Of a stretch of DNA of 64,000 nucleotides, positions 8,933 to 17,390 are shown piece by piece. The translations under genes were made by a program, and so were the position numbers. The first letter of the stretch is position 1. Each line of letters opens with the position of its first letter. Origin of the DNA: Candidatus Centipeda massiliensis. Its GTDB lineage: Bacteria; Bacillota; Negativicutes; Selenomonadales; Selenomonadaceae. The notes beneath the pieces were generated by a model, which saw only the letters and a list, made by a program, of their open reading frames with translations, searched no databases and was not told where the DNA came from. The stretch spans positions 334,299 through 398,298 of the forward strand of contig NZ_LT985754.1 in the NCBI RefSeq assembly GCF_900290285.1, written 5' to 3'.

Positions 8933-8980
8933 CGGAGCGCCTCTTCGGTCATGCCGACGCATACTGCTCCCTAACATTGC

Positions 8981-9023
8981 AAAAAATCCCCGCACGCCGG
9001 AATGTCCGATGTGCGGGGATTTC
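8981..9023. terminator. Bidirectional terminator between convergent genes
   Basis: AAATCCCCGCAC (8984-8995) pairs with GTGCGGGGATTT (9011-9022), with A and T runs outside, between the convergent TRIC and Mop genes. Confidence 0.85.
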
Positions 9024-9043
9024 GTGTGTGAAGCAAGTCAGTC

Positions 9044-9256
9044 TTAGCAGTCGACGGCGACCATAACGGACGTTGCCTTGATGATGGCACAGGCCTCTTT
9101 GCCAACGGCAAGACCAAGCTCCTCAATCGCGCTCAGGCTAATGGTCGCGGTGATGACATCGCCGCCCTTCAGTTCGATGCGGACGATACCGTTGACGGCA
9201 CCCTTCTCGATGGCGACAACCTTGCCGCTGAGCTGGTTACGTGCACTGAGTTTCAT
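9044..9256 (-). CDS. Mop-type molybdate-binding protein (single TOBE domain)
   Basis: 70 residues, a complete molbindin: MKLSARNQLSGKVVAIEKGAVNGIV... with the SARNQL start and KG.VNG pattern typical of Mop/TOBE domains. Such proteins oligomerise and bind molybdate or tungstate in the cytoplasm for storage or buffering. ATG 9256 follows AAGGAGGG. No molybdate transporter or cofactor gene is adjacent, so the metal link rests on family only. Upstream an A/T-rich region (9280-9300) probably holds its promoter. Confidence 0.9.
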   Translation of the reverse strand: MKLSARNQLSGKVVAIEKGAVNGIVRIELKGGDVITATISLSAIEELGLAVGKEACAIIKATSVMVAVDC

Positions 9257-9351
9257 ACAGTTCCCTCCTTTTTATGTGCTAACTAATACAGTATAGCATA
9301 AATCCCCCACAAAGTTTGTGATAAAGGTCACAAGTATTGTGGAGGATTTTA

Positions 9352-9410
9352 GGAATCACTGATAAAATGAAGTCCGTCAAGATGATGGTGCTGAATTTAT
9401 CAGTGCTTCC
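9352..9410 (-). mobile_element. MITE-like element, 59-bp deletion form (TSD TTTA)
   Basis: Both ends are intact (GGAATCACTGATAAAATG ... GAATTTATCAGTGCTTCC) but the ~100-bp interior is missing. TTTA flanks it on both sides (9348-9351, 9411-9414). It sits 8 bp beyond the stop codon of the next gene and adds a hairpin there. Confidence 0.85.
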
Positions 9411-9418
9411 TTTATTGT

Positions 9419-10501
9419 TTAGCGGATAAATACGACGTTCGTTGCGTCGAGGAAGCCGCTCACGCTGTTTTCGAGGAGGAGGCGGTTCGCATCCGCCGCC
9501 GAGAGGACGGGGTTCGCACCGCCGTCGACCGCAACGGCGCGGAGGCGCAGCGGATTTGTACCCGCGCGTGTAGCGTCGGCTGCGCTATGTGCGTAGGATG
9601 CCATACCGCTGGAGACGATCTTATCGGCATCGAGGTTCTTGTAGCCGTAGATGGGGCGGCCGTTCTCTGCCTTGACGACGGGGCTCATGACGGGGCGCAG
9701 TCCAAGCCCCGTACAGTCGATGATGACGCCCGTGTAGCCGCCGACTGCTGTGCCCGTGGGCGCAATCGCGGCGGGAGGCGTGGTCGGAGCCACTGGAGCG
9801 GGAACCGTCGGCGCAGCGGGAACGGTAACCGCAGGTGCCTCCGGCACAGCGGGTGCGGGTACAGTCGGAGCAGTGACGGCGGGTGCCGTGGGTACTGCGG
9901 GGACGATGACGACACCAGCGGATGCTGCGGGTGTCGTTGTCACGGCTGGCGCAGGAGTCGCTGTCTGTGGCCGCTCAATTTTCCGATCACCGCGATCGTA
10001 TGTGCCGCTGCCCGTGGTATCGTAGCTCTGCGGACGATAGGGCGTGTAGACGCTCGCGGGGCTTGTCCACGGCTCGGGCGTCTTGTTTGGCACAAAGATC
10101 GTGCTTGCAAGCGAGCTGGCACCGTAGACGGGGACTTCGAGCGTTACGGTGTAGGAGCCGTCGCGCTGCTGCTTTTCCTCGACCACGGAGGCACCCTTGA
10201 TGAGTGCGCTCACATGGGTGCGTACGGTCGTGTTCGTGAGCATCAAATTTTCCACGGTGGTGGTGGCATCGACGCTGACACCGCCGATCTGCTCGGCGAT
10301 CTGACGATAGGCGTCGGAGATCGCGGCGCGTCGGGCAAGTGCCTCCGCCTGTGCGCCGCTCGCTCCGGCAGGGGCTACGCCGAGTCCTGTGGCGCGGATG
10401 TTGCCGCCGTCCCAGCTGGACGCTGCCTCCGTCATGCCATGCGTACCGATCATAAGTGCGAGCATGAGGATGGCGAGTCCGATGGCTTTTAGAGTCTGCA
10501 T
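9419..10501 (-). CDS. LPP20-like envelope protein with Pro/Ala-rich linker
   Basis: 360 residues from ATG 10501 (AGGAGGAATATCT upstream). The N-terminus is a signal peptide ending near TEAASS. Residues ~35-135 (ATGLGVAP...QAEALARRAAISDAYRQIAEQIGGV...TVRTHVSALIKGA...YTVTLEVPVYG) match the LPP20/DUF400-like fold of secreted envelope proteins. Residues ~175-245 are a Pro/Ala/Thr/Val-rich linker, as in proteins that cross a periplasm or peptidoglycan. The C-terminal ~100 residues (VIIDCTGLGLRPVMSPVVKAENGRPIYG...) look like the conserved domain of secreted Negativicutes proteins. No lipobox Cys is visible, so it is probably periplasmic rather than lipidated. Function unknown. Confidence 0.7.
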   Translation of the reverse strand: MQTLKAIGLAILMLALMIGTHGMTEAASSWDGGNIRATGLGVAPAGASGAQAEALARRAAISDAYRQIAEQIGGVSVDATTTVENLMLTNTTVRTHVSALIKGASVVEEKQQRDGSYTVTLEVPVYGASSLASTIFVPNKTPEPWTSPASVYTPYRPQSYDTTGSGTYDRGDRKIERPQTATPAPAVTTTPAASAGVVIVPAVPTAPAVTAPTVPAPAVPEAPAVTVPAAPTVPAPVAPTTPPAAIAPTGTAVGGYTGVIIDCTGLGLRPVMSPVVKAENGRPIYGYKNLDADKIVSSGMASYAHSAADATRAGTNPLRLRAVAVDGGANPVLSAADANRLLLENSVSGFLDATNVVFIR

Positions 10502-10616
10502 AGATATTCCTCCTTGAAATTGTTTGAAGAATACGTTCATATCGACTATCTCAAATGAAGGATAAAAAAACATGAGAAAAACATTAGTATTAGATAAGAT
10601 GGAGTGTGCAATATAG

Positions 10617-10645
10617 TTGCAAACGGGAATTATTTATACTATAAT
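10617..10645 (+). promoter_or_regulatory. Promoter of DUF4198 gene
   Basis: TTGCAA (10617-10622), 17 bp, perfect TATAAT (10640-10645), about 64 bp upstream of the start codon. Confidence 0.7.
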
Positions 10646-10708
10646 AAATGGGACACGAGTGACAGTGCGTGTCTCGCAAACAGCCTGTTTTTGATGGGAG
10701 GTCATTTG

Positions 10709-11431
10709 ATGAAGAAGAAGTTTTTGGCGGCGGCGCTTGGTGCGGCAATGGGACTCTCTCTGTATGCGGCTCCGACGGATGCACACGGCGTGTTCTACGC
10801 GAACCGCCTCGATCAGAAGGCACTCGTACTCGGCGAGGGTCCTCTGGACAATGCGTACGATCCCGCGTGCGTGCAGCGCATTGATGCGTACGATGTGAAT
10901 TTCCAGCCGACGACGGTGGAGCGTGTCGACACGGACAAGAATGTGCTCATCGTACCCGGAGAGGATCTCGGCGTGACGGCGACGTTCTTCGACTATGGCT
11001 ATTTTGCCAAGACGACGGACGGCAAGGTGATTCCGACGCGTGACTACTCCGATATCGAGAATCTGGTGTCCGTGACGTACGCATACAAGTACAACGTTCA
11101 CTATTGGAATCCGTCGGTAAAGCCGGCGGGGCTTTACAATGTGCCGATCCAGATCGTGCCGTCGGTGAATCCGCTGACGCTGCGCCGCGGCGATACGCTC
11201 CGTCTGCGCATCTACAAGGACGGTCAGCCGTACGCAAACGCGCCCGTGATTGCGGATGTGCTCGGCGACCTGACGACGGAGACGCAGGCGGATGCGAACG
11301 GCTATGTAAACGTGCGCGTTGCGAACAATGGTCTGAACGTCATCGGCGTAGAGGTCGGTTTCCCGACGGACAACCCAAATGTGACGAAGAAGATCTTCAG
11401 CTCTCTCTCGTTCATCATTCCGGCGGAGTAA
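10709..11431 (+). CDS. Periplasmic DUF4198 protein
   Basis: 240 residues; ATG 10709 has GGGAGG at 10696-10701. A classical signal peptide (MKKKFLAAALGAAMGLSLYAAPTDA) precedes a mature protein beginning HGVFYANR, with an exposed His at the N-terminus as in DUF4198/NikK-type periplasmic proteins. The second half (LTLRRGDTLRLRIYKDGQPYANAPVIADVLG...TQADANGYVNVRVANNGLNVIGVEV) is the immunoglobulin-like DUF4198 domain. DUF4198 proteins are often linked to nickel or cobalt uptake. No such transporter is adjacent, so metal binding is only a possibility. Monocistronic: own promoter and strong terminator. Confidence 0.8.
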   Translation: MKKKFLAAALGAAMGLSLYAAPTDAHGVFYANRLDQKALVLGEGPLDNAYDPACVQRIDAYDVNFQPTTVERVDTDKNVLIVPGEDLGVTATFFDYGYFAKTTDGKVIPTRDYSDIENLVSVTYAYKYNVHYWNPSVKPAGLYNVPIQIVPSVNPLTLRRGDTLRLRIYKDGQPYANAPVIADVLGDLTTETQADANGYVNVRVANNGLNVIGVEVGFPTDNPNVTKKIFSSLSFIIPAE

Positions 11432-11449
11432 GGAATCGCTAAAAATAGG

Positions 11450-11482
11450 AAAGCGCAGCTGCGTGACGGCTGCGCTTTTTTT
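11450..11482 (+). terminator. Rho-independent terminator
   Basis: AAAGCGCAGC / GCTGCGCTTTTTTT hairpin right after the DUF4198 gene. The rest of the gap to 11743 is A/T-rich around 11500-11640, with a TATAAT near 11571 that may serve the next gene. No gene is seen there. Confidence 0.85.
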
Positions 11483-11743
11483 GTGCGGGCTATACTTATC
11501 ATAGTTTTTTACTATAAAATAAAACAATAATATAAATGGGACAAAAGTCTAGACGGGGGGTGGAACGTGTTATAATTTTAGCACATGTTAGATTGTGGAT
11601 AAGTGTATTTGATCTGATTTAACATGTGATAAAATGTCGCGCCGCAGACCGTATGGAATGCGGCGAAGCGGAACGAAGTGCGGGGATCGTGTGCGCGTGG
11701 AGGCGGCACAGAGCATCGTGCTTCCGAAAGGACGGTAGAGAGC

Positions 11744-13198
11744 ATGAAGAAGAAAGAGGCAAGGATTCTAGCGGCGGCGCTTCTCACAGGCAGCACCCTG
11801 CTCGCAGCGGGGAACGCAGGGGCAGCACCTGCGGACAGCGACCGCAGCAGCGCATCGCGCGAGATCCAGCGCGTGGGGAGCGATGTTCGTCAGGAGGCGG
11901 AGAAGAACGCAAAGCCCATGGACGTGCGGAACATGAACGTGCGTGTGAGTGCGGTCATTGTCACGGGCGCAGACCGCATGAGCGAAAAGACGGTGCGCGC
12001 CCTGCTGCCCGAACTCTCACGCGACACGGTGAACATCCGCAAACTCTCGCAGGAGATCCAGAGCGTCAACGACACGGGTGCGCTCGTCCTCGGAACGGAG
12101 TTTACGCCCGCAGGAGCAGGAGCCTATCGCGTCACCGTCAGCGTACAGGAGAAAAAGAGCGATCATGTCCGCCTCTCGGTGAGCAATACGGGAACCGACG
12201 AAACGGGCGACTGGCGCACCTCGCTCACCTACCTCAACACGAATTTCTCGGGCAGTGCCGATACGTTCGGCGCGGCATTTGTCACCTCTCCCGGGCACTT
12301 CGGCGATGTAAAGGTCGGGGCACTCTCCTATCGGAAACTCATGCCGCAGTGGAAGGGCGCCGTCTCCGCGAGCGTCAGCCACGGGCGCACGAACATCGAC
12401 AACTATCCCACGGGAACGAGCCTCTATGACCTCAACATCGGCGGCAAGAGCACGAGTGCCGACCTGCACTATCAGCGCTTCCTCTCCTACACCTCGCGCA
12501 ACAAGGACATCCTCGACTTTGGGATCGGGTATCGGCGCACGGAGAGCGACTATGACTTCAAATTTGGCAGACGCGTCAAATTCGAGAACGACTACCGCGT
12601 CCTCCTCGCCACGGCGACCTATCTGCACGCGGAGCGCAAAGCGAACAGCACATTCGCATACAACGTGGGGCTTGCGACCAACATCAATGGGGATGCAGCA
12701 GCCTATGAGCGCATTGCGCCGGGCAGCGACCACCAGTTCACCCTCCTGCGTGCGGGGGTAAACTATCAGGCACGCACGGCAGGCGACTGGATCGGCGCAG
12801 TGCGTCTCACGGGACAGTATACGAAGGATCACATCGTTCCCTCCGAGCAGATCGGAGCGGGCGGACAGATGAGCGTACGCGGCTTCGACGAGCGTGCGAT
12901 CGGTGCGGACAAGGGATTCGTCGGAAGCCTTGAGATCTACACACCGGAGATCATGAAGCACACGCGCCTCCTCGCGTTCACGGACTATGCGCATCTCTCG
13001 AACAACAAGAGCAGCGCGAACCGCAACCTGATCTTTGACAGTGAGAGCATCGCGAGCGCGGGACTTGGTGTGCGCTATGCGGACGGGCATTTCTCGCTCG
13101 CGCTCGACTATGCGCGGATCCTGCGCGACGCGGACAAGGTGAACCTCAATAAGCAGAACAGCCGCCATTGGAACCTGATGGCGAGTGTGAATTTCTAA
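11744..13198 (+). CDS. TpsB transporter of two-partner secretion (ShlB/FhaC/HecB family)
   Basis: 484 residues from ATG 11744, with AAAGGACGG upstream. A signal peptide (MKKKEARILAAALLTGSTLLAAGNAGA) and a ~30-residue linker lead to one clear POTRA-like domain (VRVSAVIVTGADRMSEKTVRALLP...LSQEIQSVND). A 16-strand-like barrel region follows, with alternating aromatic/polar strands. VRGFDE near residues 381-386 is the conserved L6-loop VRG(Y/F) motif, and the protein ends with the outer-membrane type aromatic MASVNF. FhaC-type proteins thread their TpsA partner across the outer membrane; the obvious partner is the gene at 14080. A single POTRA is fewer than the usual two, so the N-terminus is compact. 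This supports a diderm organism. Confidence 0.88.
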   Translation: MKKKEARILAAALLTGSTLLAAGNAGAAPADSDRSSASREIQRVGSDVRQEAEKNAKPMDVRNMNVRVSAVIVTGADRMSEKTVRALLPELSRDTVNIRKLSQEIQSVNDTGALVLGTEFTPAGAGAYRVTVSVQEKKSDHVRLSVSNTGTDETGDWRTSLTYLNTNFSGSADTFGAAFVTSPGHFGDVKVGALSYRKLMPQWKGAVSASVSHGRTNIDNYPTGTSLYDLNIGGKSTSADLHYQRFLSYTSRNKDILDFGIGYRRTESDYDFKFGRRVKFENDYRVLLATATYLHAERKANSTFAYNVGLATNINGDAAAYERIAPGSDHQFTLLRAGVNYQARTAGDWIGAVRLTGQYTKDHIVPSEQIGAGGQMSVRGFDERAIGADKGFVGSLEIYTPEIMKHTRLLAFTDYAHLSNNKSSANRNLIFDSESIASAGLGVRYADGHFSLALDYARILRDADKVNLNKQNSRHWNLMASVNF

Positions 13199-13201
13199 GG
13201 G

Positions 13202-14030
13202 GCGCCCCTATCGCCTCGCATTCGCTCGGCACTTCCCCCGTAGCGACGGGGGAAGCTGATATAGCGTTTCTCCAAGCCCCCGTCGTGACGGGGAAAGCTG
13301 TGAGCCGTACCCCAAAGCCTCCCCTGCCACAGCGGGGGAGGTGGCACGCGACAGCGTGACGGAAGGGGCGCTATGGGCGTTGTGGGCGGTTCTATCGTAC
13401 GAGAGTCGTATGAGGATGGGGCGCCCCTATCGGCTCACTGCGTTCGCCACTTCCCCCGTAGCGAGGGGGGAAGCTGATATAGCGTTTCTCCAAGCCCCCG
13501 TTGTGACGGGGGAAGCTGTGAGCCGTACCCCAAAGCCTCCCCTGCCACAGCGGGGGAGGTGGCACGCGACAGCGTGACGGAAGGGGCGCTATGGGCGTTG
13601 TGGGCGGTTCTATCATACGAGAGTCGTATGAGGACGGGGCGCCCCTATCGGCTCACTGCGTTCGCCACTTCCCCCGTAGCGAGGGGGGAAGCTGATATAG
13701 CGTTTCTCCAAGCCCCCGTCGTGATGGGGAAAGCTGTGAGCCGTACCCCAAAGCCTCCCCTGCCACAGCGGGGGAGGTGGCACGCGACAGCGTGACGGAA
13801 GGGGCGCTATGGGCGTTGTGGGCGGTTCTATCATACGAGAGTCGTATGAGGACGGGGCGCCCCTATCGGCTCACTGCGTTCGCCACTTCCCCCGTAGCGA
13901 CGGGGGAAGCTGATATAGCGTTTCTCCAAGCCCCCGTCGTGATGGGGAAAGCTGTGAGCCGTACCCCAAAGCCTCCCCTGCCACAGCGGGGGAGGCGGCA
14001 CGCGACAGCGTGACGGAAGGGGCGCTTTGA
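13202..14030. repeat. Tandem array of four ~218-bp stem-loop units
   Basis: Units start at 13202, 13421, 13639 and 13857 with GCGCCCCTATCG; the last is cut short at GGAAGGGGCGC. Each unit contains the nested palindromes CTTCCCCCGTAGCGACGGGGGAAG, CCCCGTCGTGACGGGG, CCTCCCCTGCCACAGCGGGGGAGG and ATACGAGAGTCGTAT. GCGCCCCT and AGGGGCGC lie at the unit ends. Copies differ by only a few bases. The array fills the gap between tpsB and tpsA. Short open frames across it are artefacts of the repeat. Confidence 0.92.
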
Positions 14031-14079
14031 ACGAGGGAAAGCCAATAGAAGATCGGAAGGAACGAAAGGAAGGAACGGA

Positions 14080-16536
14080 ATGAATCTCAGGAAGAACATG
14101 CGCCGCAGCAGCCTTGCGGCACTGATTACACTTGCACTCACCAGCTCCGCACTTGCCATGCCGACGGGCGGTGTTGTGCAGTCGGGCGATGTAAACATCG
14201 GCGGCAGTACGGATTTTTCGACGGTAGCAAACGGCGCAACCATCGGAGCGACGACGGACAGTGTGATCAACTGGAACACGTTCAATATTGCAAGCGATGA
14301 GACGCTGAACTTCAACATCGCTGATGGCAAGACACTTGTCAACAATGTGACGGGATCACAGCTCTCCAATATCCTCGGCAAGATGAATCAGCCGGGTGGT
14401 GGCGGTTACGGCGGCGATCTCGTACTCGTCAACCCGAACGGCATCCATGTTGGCGGGAATGCCGTACTGAATGTCGCCAACCTGACCCTCTCCACACTCG
14501 CCATGACGGAGAGCGGCAATCAGCTCAGCTTTGTCAAGGGAGCGACCAACGGGGCGATAAACATTGACGGGAGCGCGACGTTCAACGCTGTAGACAACGT
14601 TTCCATCTTCGCAGGCAAGGTGAATGTGGCGGACGGCGTCACATTCAATCTAGGCGATGGCTCGATGAACAAGACGATACTCGAAATCAAGGCGATGGAT
14701 CGTGCGGACTACACGATGGTGGGGGAAGATGCGAAGGTACAGAACTTTACCCACAATGCGGGCAACGATGTCGTCTTCAACGGCACGGTCAACGTCAAGA
14801 ACAATCAGGAGGGCGAGGTCGAGATCGGCGGCGCGACGGTCTCCGCGACAGGGGCGAAGTTCTACGGCAATCAGCTTGAGACCACACTCTATGCGGAGGG
14901 CAAGATGGGCATTGATGAGCGCGCTGCGAACCGAAATGACCACCGCTACACGGCTGAGACGACGGCGGCAAATACCCTTACGGCAGATGGCATCGAGGCA
15001 AGAGGCTCCTCTGCTGATGCAAAGGGCGAACAGCTCAGCCTTGGCGGCGGCGTCGTCACGGTGAAGAATAGTAATGCCAAGGTGGACACGCTCTCCATCG
15101 AGGCACTCTCCAGTTACACGGGCAAGGGCGACGGGGTGCTCATCGAGACGAAGGCGGCACCCGACCGCACGGTCAGCGTGGAGAAATCGAGGTTTGACGC
15201 GACCGAGGTCTGGGTTCACGGAGGCAAGGTCACGGTCGATGAGAATACGAAGTTCAACGGCGGAGGATCGGAGCGGTCGGTTGAGATCGTTGCGGGCAGT
15301 GTTGACGATCGGAACAACCGCTTTACCACGGAGAAGGGCAACGACCTCGCGTTCCACGGCGATATCGCGGGCTACAAGAGAACGGGGAGAAGCCCTGTCA
15401 CACTTGCCGGCAACACGGTGAACCTCGACCATGCCACGGTCAATGCGGGCAGACTCAACGTCGTAGCCGGCAATGAGCTCGTTGCCAGCGAAGGGGACGG
15501 CTTCGCAGGAAAGGCGACGACGGAGAACACCGTAAGCGCTGCGAATGCCGTCATCAATACCACCGATGATACGTGGCTGGTTGGCGGCAAGGTGACGGTA
15601 AGGGACAGCAAACTCACAAGCGGCGAGGAGGTCGTCCTGGTCGCGGCACAGAATGTCGACCTTGAGAAGCATACGGGAGCAGCCACGGCGGCGAATACCG
15701 TCCGCATGGAGAACGTCGAAGCTAATGTGAAGGGGCTGACCTCGATCAGCGGCAAGACGGATCTGATAGGGACGAAGATTGCTGCGGGAAAAGAGGTTTC
15801 CTTCCTGATTGGCAATGAGGTCAATGGCGACAACGCCACCGTGACGAAGGACAATATGCTTACCCTGCGCAGGACGACCATCAATGCCCCCGTCGCGGAG
15901 CTTGGCGCTGCAGGCGTCGAGGCGTATGAAGGAAGCACGGTCGATGCCTCGCAGGATCTGAAAGAACTTGCCGTCACGCGTACGGACGGTTCTGCGGGGG
16001 TCTATCAGCGCGATGCTGGCTCCCATATTCGCGAGAATGGAAAGGAAGCCTCCGTCTTTAAGGTGGTGAACACAAAACCCGAGCCGAAACCCGAACCGCA
16101 GCCGCAGCCACAGCCCGAGCAACCGAAGCCGGTGCCGACGCCTGAACTGTCCAAGGACGATAAGGCGAACATGGCCTCGGGCAAGAAAGCGGTTGAGGAG
16201 GCACTCTCCAAGAATGCTTCGCAGGAGAACCGCATTGCTGCTCTGACCGATGTGGTGGCCGATCTGAATGCAAAGGCATCGCGCCGCCAGAGTGCGGGTG
16301 TCGTTGTCGGCATCGTGCAGGAGGTTGCCACCTCGGCAGCGCTCTCTGATGGTGAGAAGGTTGCCCTCGTCGAGCGTGTGCTCAGCGCCTACGCACCTGT
16401 GCAGGAGGCAAAAGCAAATCAGGATAACGTTGCCACGAACAGCGTGGATGAGGCAGTCGGTGCGGCTGCAACCGTTTCCGCTGCACCGGTCTATCCCGAC
16501 GAGACCGAGGCGGAGGATGCCATTACGTTCGCGTAA
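14080..16536 (+). CDS. TpsA exoprotein, filamentous haemagglutinin-type
   Basis: 818 residues; ATG 14080 lies behind a purine-rich GGAAGGAACGAAAGGAAGGAACGG. After a signal peptide ending at ALA (near residue 27) comes a TPS secretion domain: GGVVQSGDVNIGG...VINWNTFNI...TLNFNIADGKTLVNNVTGSQLSNILGKM...LVLVNPNGIHVGGNAVLNVANL, holding the hallmark NPNGI motif. Residues ~160-650 are a repetitive beta-helix-like region. Residues ~667-685 are a Pro-rich stretch (KPEPKPEPQPQPQP), followed by a helical C-terminal ~130 residues. At 818 residues it is short for an FHA-like adhesin. Its transporter is probably the TpsB at 11744. No cysteine-pair anchor is obvious, so it may be released or held by its C-terminus. 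Confidence 0.88.
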   Translation: MNLRKNMRRSSLAALITLALTSSALAMPTGGVVQSGDVNIGGSTDFSTVANGATIGATTDSVINWNTFNIASDETLNFNIADGKTLVNNVTGSQLSNILGKMNQPGGGGYGGDLVLVNPNGIHVGGNAVLNVANLTLSTLAMTESGNQLSFVKGATNGAINIDGSATFNAVDNVSIFAGKVNVADGVTFNLGDGSMNKTILEIKAMDRADYTMVGEDAKVQNFTHNAGNDVVFNGTVNVKNNQEGEVEIGGATVSATGAKFYGNQLETTLYAEGKMGIDERAANRNDHRYTAETTAANTLTADGIEARGSSADAKGEQLSLGGGVVTVKNSNAKVDTLSIEALSSYTGKGDGVLIETKAAPDRTVSVEKSRFDATEVWVHGGKVTVDENTKFNGGGSERSVEIVAGSVDDRNNRFTTEKGNDLAFHGDIAGYKRTGRSPVTLAGNTVNLDHATVNAGRLNVVAGNELVASEGDGFAGKATTENTVSAANAVINTTDDTWLVGGKVTVRDSKLTSGEEVVLVAAQNVDLEKHTGAATAANTVRMENVEANVKGLTSISGKTDLIGTKIAAGKEVSFLIGNEVNGDNATVTKDNMLTLRRTTINAPVAELGAAGVEAYEGSTVDASQDLKELAVTRTDGSAGVYQRDAGSHIRENGKEASVFKVVNTKPEPKPEPQPQPQPEQPKPVPTPELSKDDKANMASGKKAVEEALSKNASQENRIAALTDVVADLNAKASRRQSAGVVVGIVQEVATSAALSDGEKVALVERVLSAYAPVQEAKANQDNVATNSVDEAVGAAATVSAAPVYPDETEAEDAITFA

Positions 16537-16554
16537 GAGTTGCTTCTTTGACAG

Positions 16555-16590
16555 AAAAAAGAGCAGTCGCTTTGGCGGTTGCTCTTTTTT
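16555..16590 (+). terminator. Rho-independent terminator after tpsA
   Basis: AAAAAAGAGCAGTCGC / GCGGTTGCTCTTTTTT hairpin 18 bp beyond the stop codon. Confidence 0.85.
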
Positions 16591-16641
16591 CTTGCTTTTT
16601 GTACGAGTTTTGGTACAATAAAACTGAAAGGACGTGATCGT

Positions 16642-16914
16642 ATGGTGGCGGTGAATTTTTCGACGCTGCGGAGTAATTTGAAGTCCTATTGTGATGCGGC
16701 AACGCGCGATGCGGAGACGATTATCGTGACGCGGCGCAATGAAGAGAATGTTGTGCTGATGAGCCTTGAAAACTATAACAATCTGTTGGAGAATGTCTTT
16801 CTGATGAGTGACCGGCGCAACTATGCACACATCGTCGAGGGGGTTGAGCAGCTGCGTGTGGGGCGCGTGACGGCGAAGTCGACGGCGGAGTTGGAGCGGC
16901 TGGTCGATGAATAA
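16642..16914 (+). CDS. yefM: YefM/Phd-type antitoxin
   Basis: 90 residues from ATG 16642 (GAAAGGACG upstream). The N-terminal MVAVNFSTLRSNLKSYCDAA and ETIIVTRRNEENVVLMSLENYNNLLEN are the YefM/Phd DNA-binding fold; the C-terminal RVTAKSTAELERL would wrap the toxin. It overlaps the toxin gene by 8 bp, the usual coupling for this pair. YefM-YoeB complexes repress their own promoter, and the A/T-rich stretch at 16600-16640 would be that site. The partner toxin has lost its active-site tail, so the antitoxin now has no working target here. Confidence 0.9.
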   Translation: MVAVNFSTLRSNLKSYCDAATRDAETIIVTRRNEENVVLMSLENYNNLLENVFLMSDRRNYAHIVEGVEQLRVGRVTAKSTAELERLVDE

Positions 16915-17330
16915 GGTGTTCTCGGAGAATGCGTGGCGGGACTTCATGGCGTGGGTGCAGGAGGATCGCAAGATCGCACGCAAGATCAACGAATTGCTGA
17001 AGGATATCGAGCGAAACGGGCATGAGGGCATCGGCAAGCCCGAACCTCTGCGGCATGATCTATCGGGCTATTGGAGCCGGCGCATCACGCAGGTGGATCG
17101 CCTCATCTACACGTTTGACGAGAAGAATATCGGGGGAATCGCTGATAAAATGAAGTCCGTCAGATTGGCGTAGATTTTTTAGTCCGAACGAGGAGGCAAA
17201 CCGGACGCATAGCAAAAGCTCTGTGGAGGATTTGCCGACGAAGTGCGGGCAAAAAAGATGCGCTAAGATGGCGGTGCTGAATTTATCAGTGCTTCCCCAC
17301 ATCGCCGCCTGCAAGGGGCATTATGAATAA
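16907..17330 (+). pseudogene. yoeB: YoeB-type mRNA interferase, C-terminus removed by MITE
   Basis: The present frame stops at 17173 after 88 codons, and its last ~13 residues (GGIADKMKSVRLA) come from the inserted element. Up to LIYTFDEKNI it matches YoeB: FSENAWRDFMAWVQEDRKIARKINELLKDI...GIGKPEPLRHDLSGYWSRRITQVDRLIYTF. The true tail, HIAACKGHYE and a stop, is still present beyond the element at 17298-17330. In E. coli YoeB the final His83-Tyr84 take part in RNA cleavage. Their homologues here are the HY of KGHYE, so the current product should lack ribosome-dependent RNase activity while keeping the antitoxin-binding body. Confidence 0.85.
17135..17296 (-). mobile_element. MITE-like element, copy in yoeB (162 bp)
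   Basis: GGAATCGCTGATAAAATGAAG at left and TTTATCAGTGCTTCC at right. Flanks (CGGG, CCAC) show no duplication, so the ends may have changed after insertion. Confidence 0.88.
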
Positions 17331-17374
17331 GAGCGGAGCACTTGCCATACGGCAAAGGCTCCGCTCTTATTCAT
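17324..17374. terminator. Strong bidirectional hairpin
   Basis: GAATAAGAGCGGAGC (17325-17339) and GCTCCGCTCTTATTC (17358-17372), with an inner CTTGCC/GGCAAAG stem, between convergent yoeB and hicB. Confidence 0.8.
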
Positions 17375-17390
17375 TCAATTTCGGTGCTGA

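Noticed and set aside
13202-14030. CRISPR array
   Set aside because: Units are ~218 bp and similar throughout, with no short repeat plus variable spacer pattern and no cas genes.
14650-17037. Minus-strand open frame of 795 codons opposite tpsA and yefM
   Set aside because: Runs through a terminator and two recognised genes and has no domain pattern.
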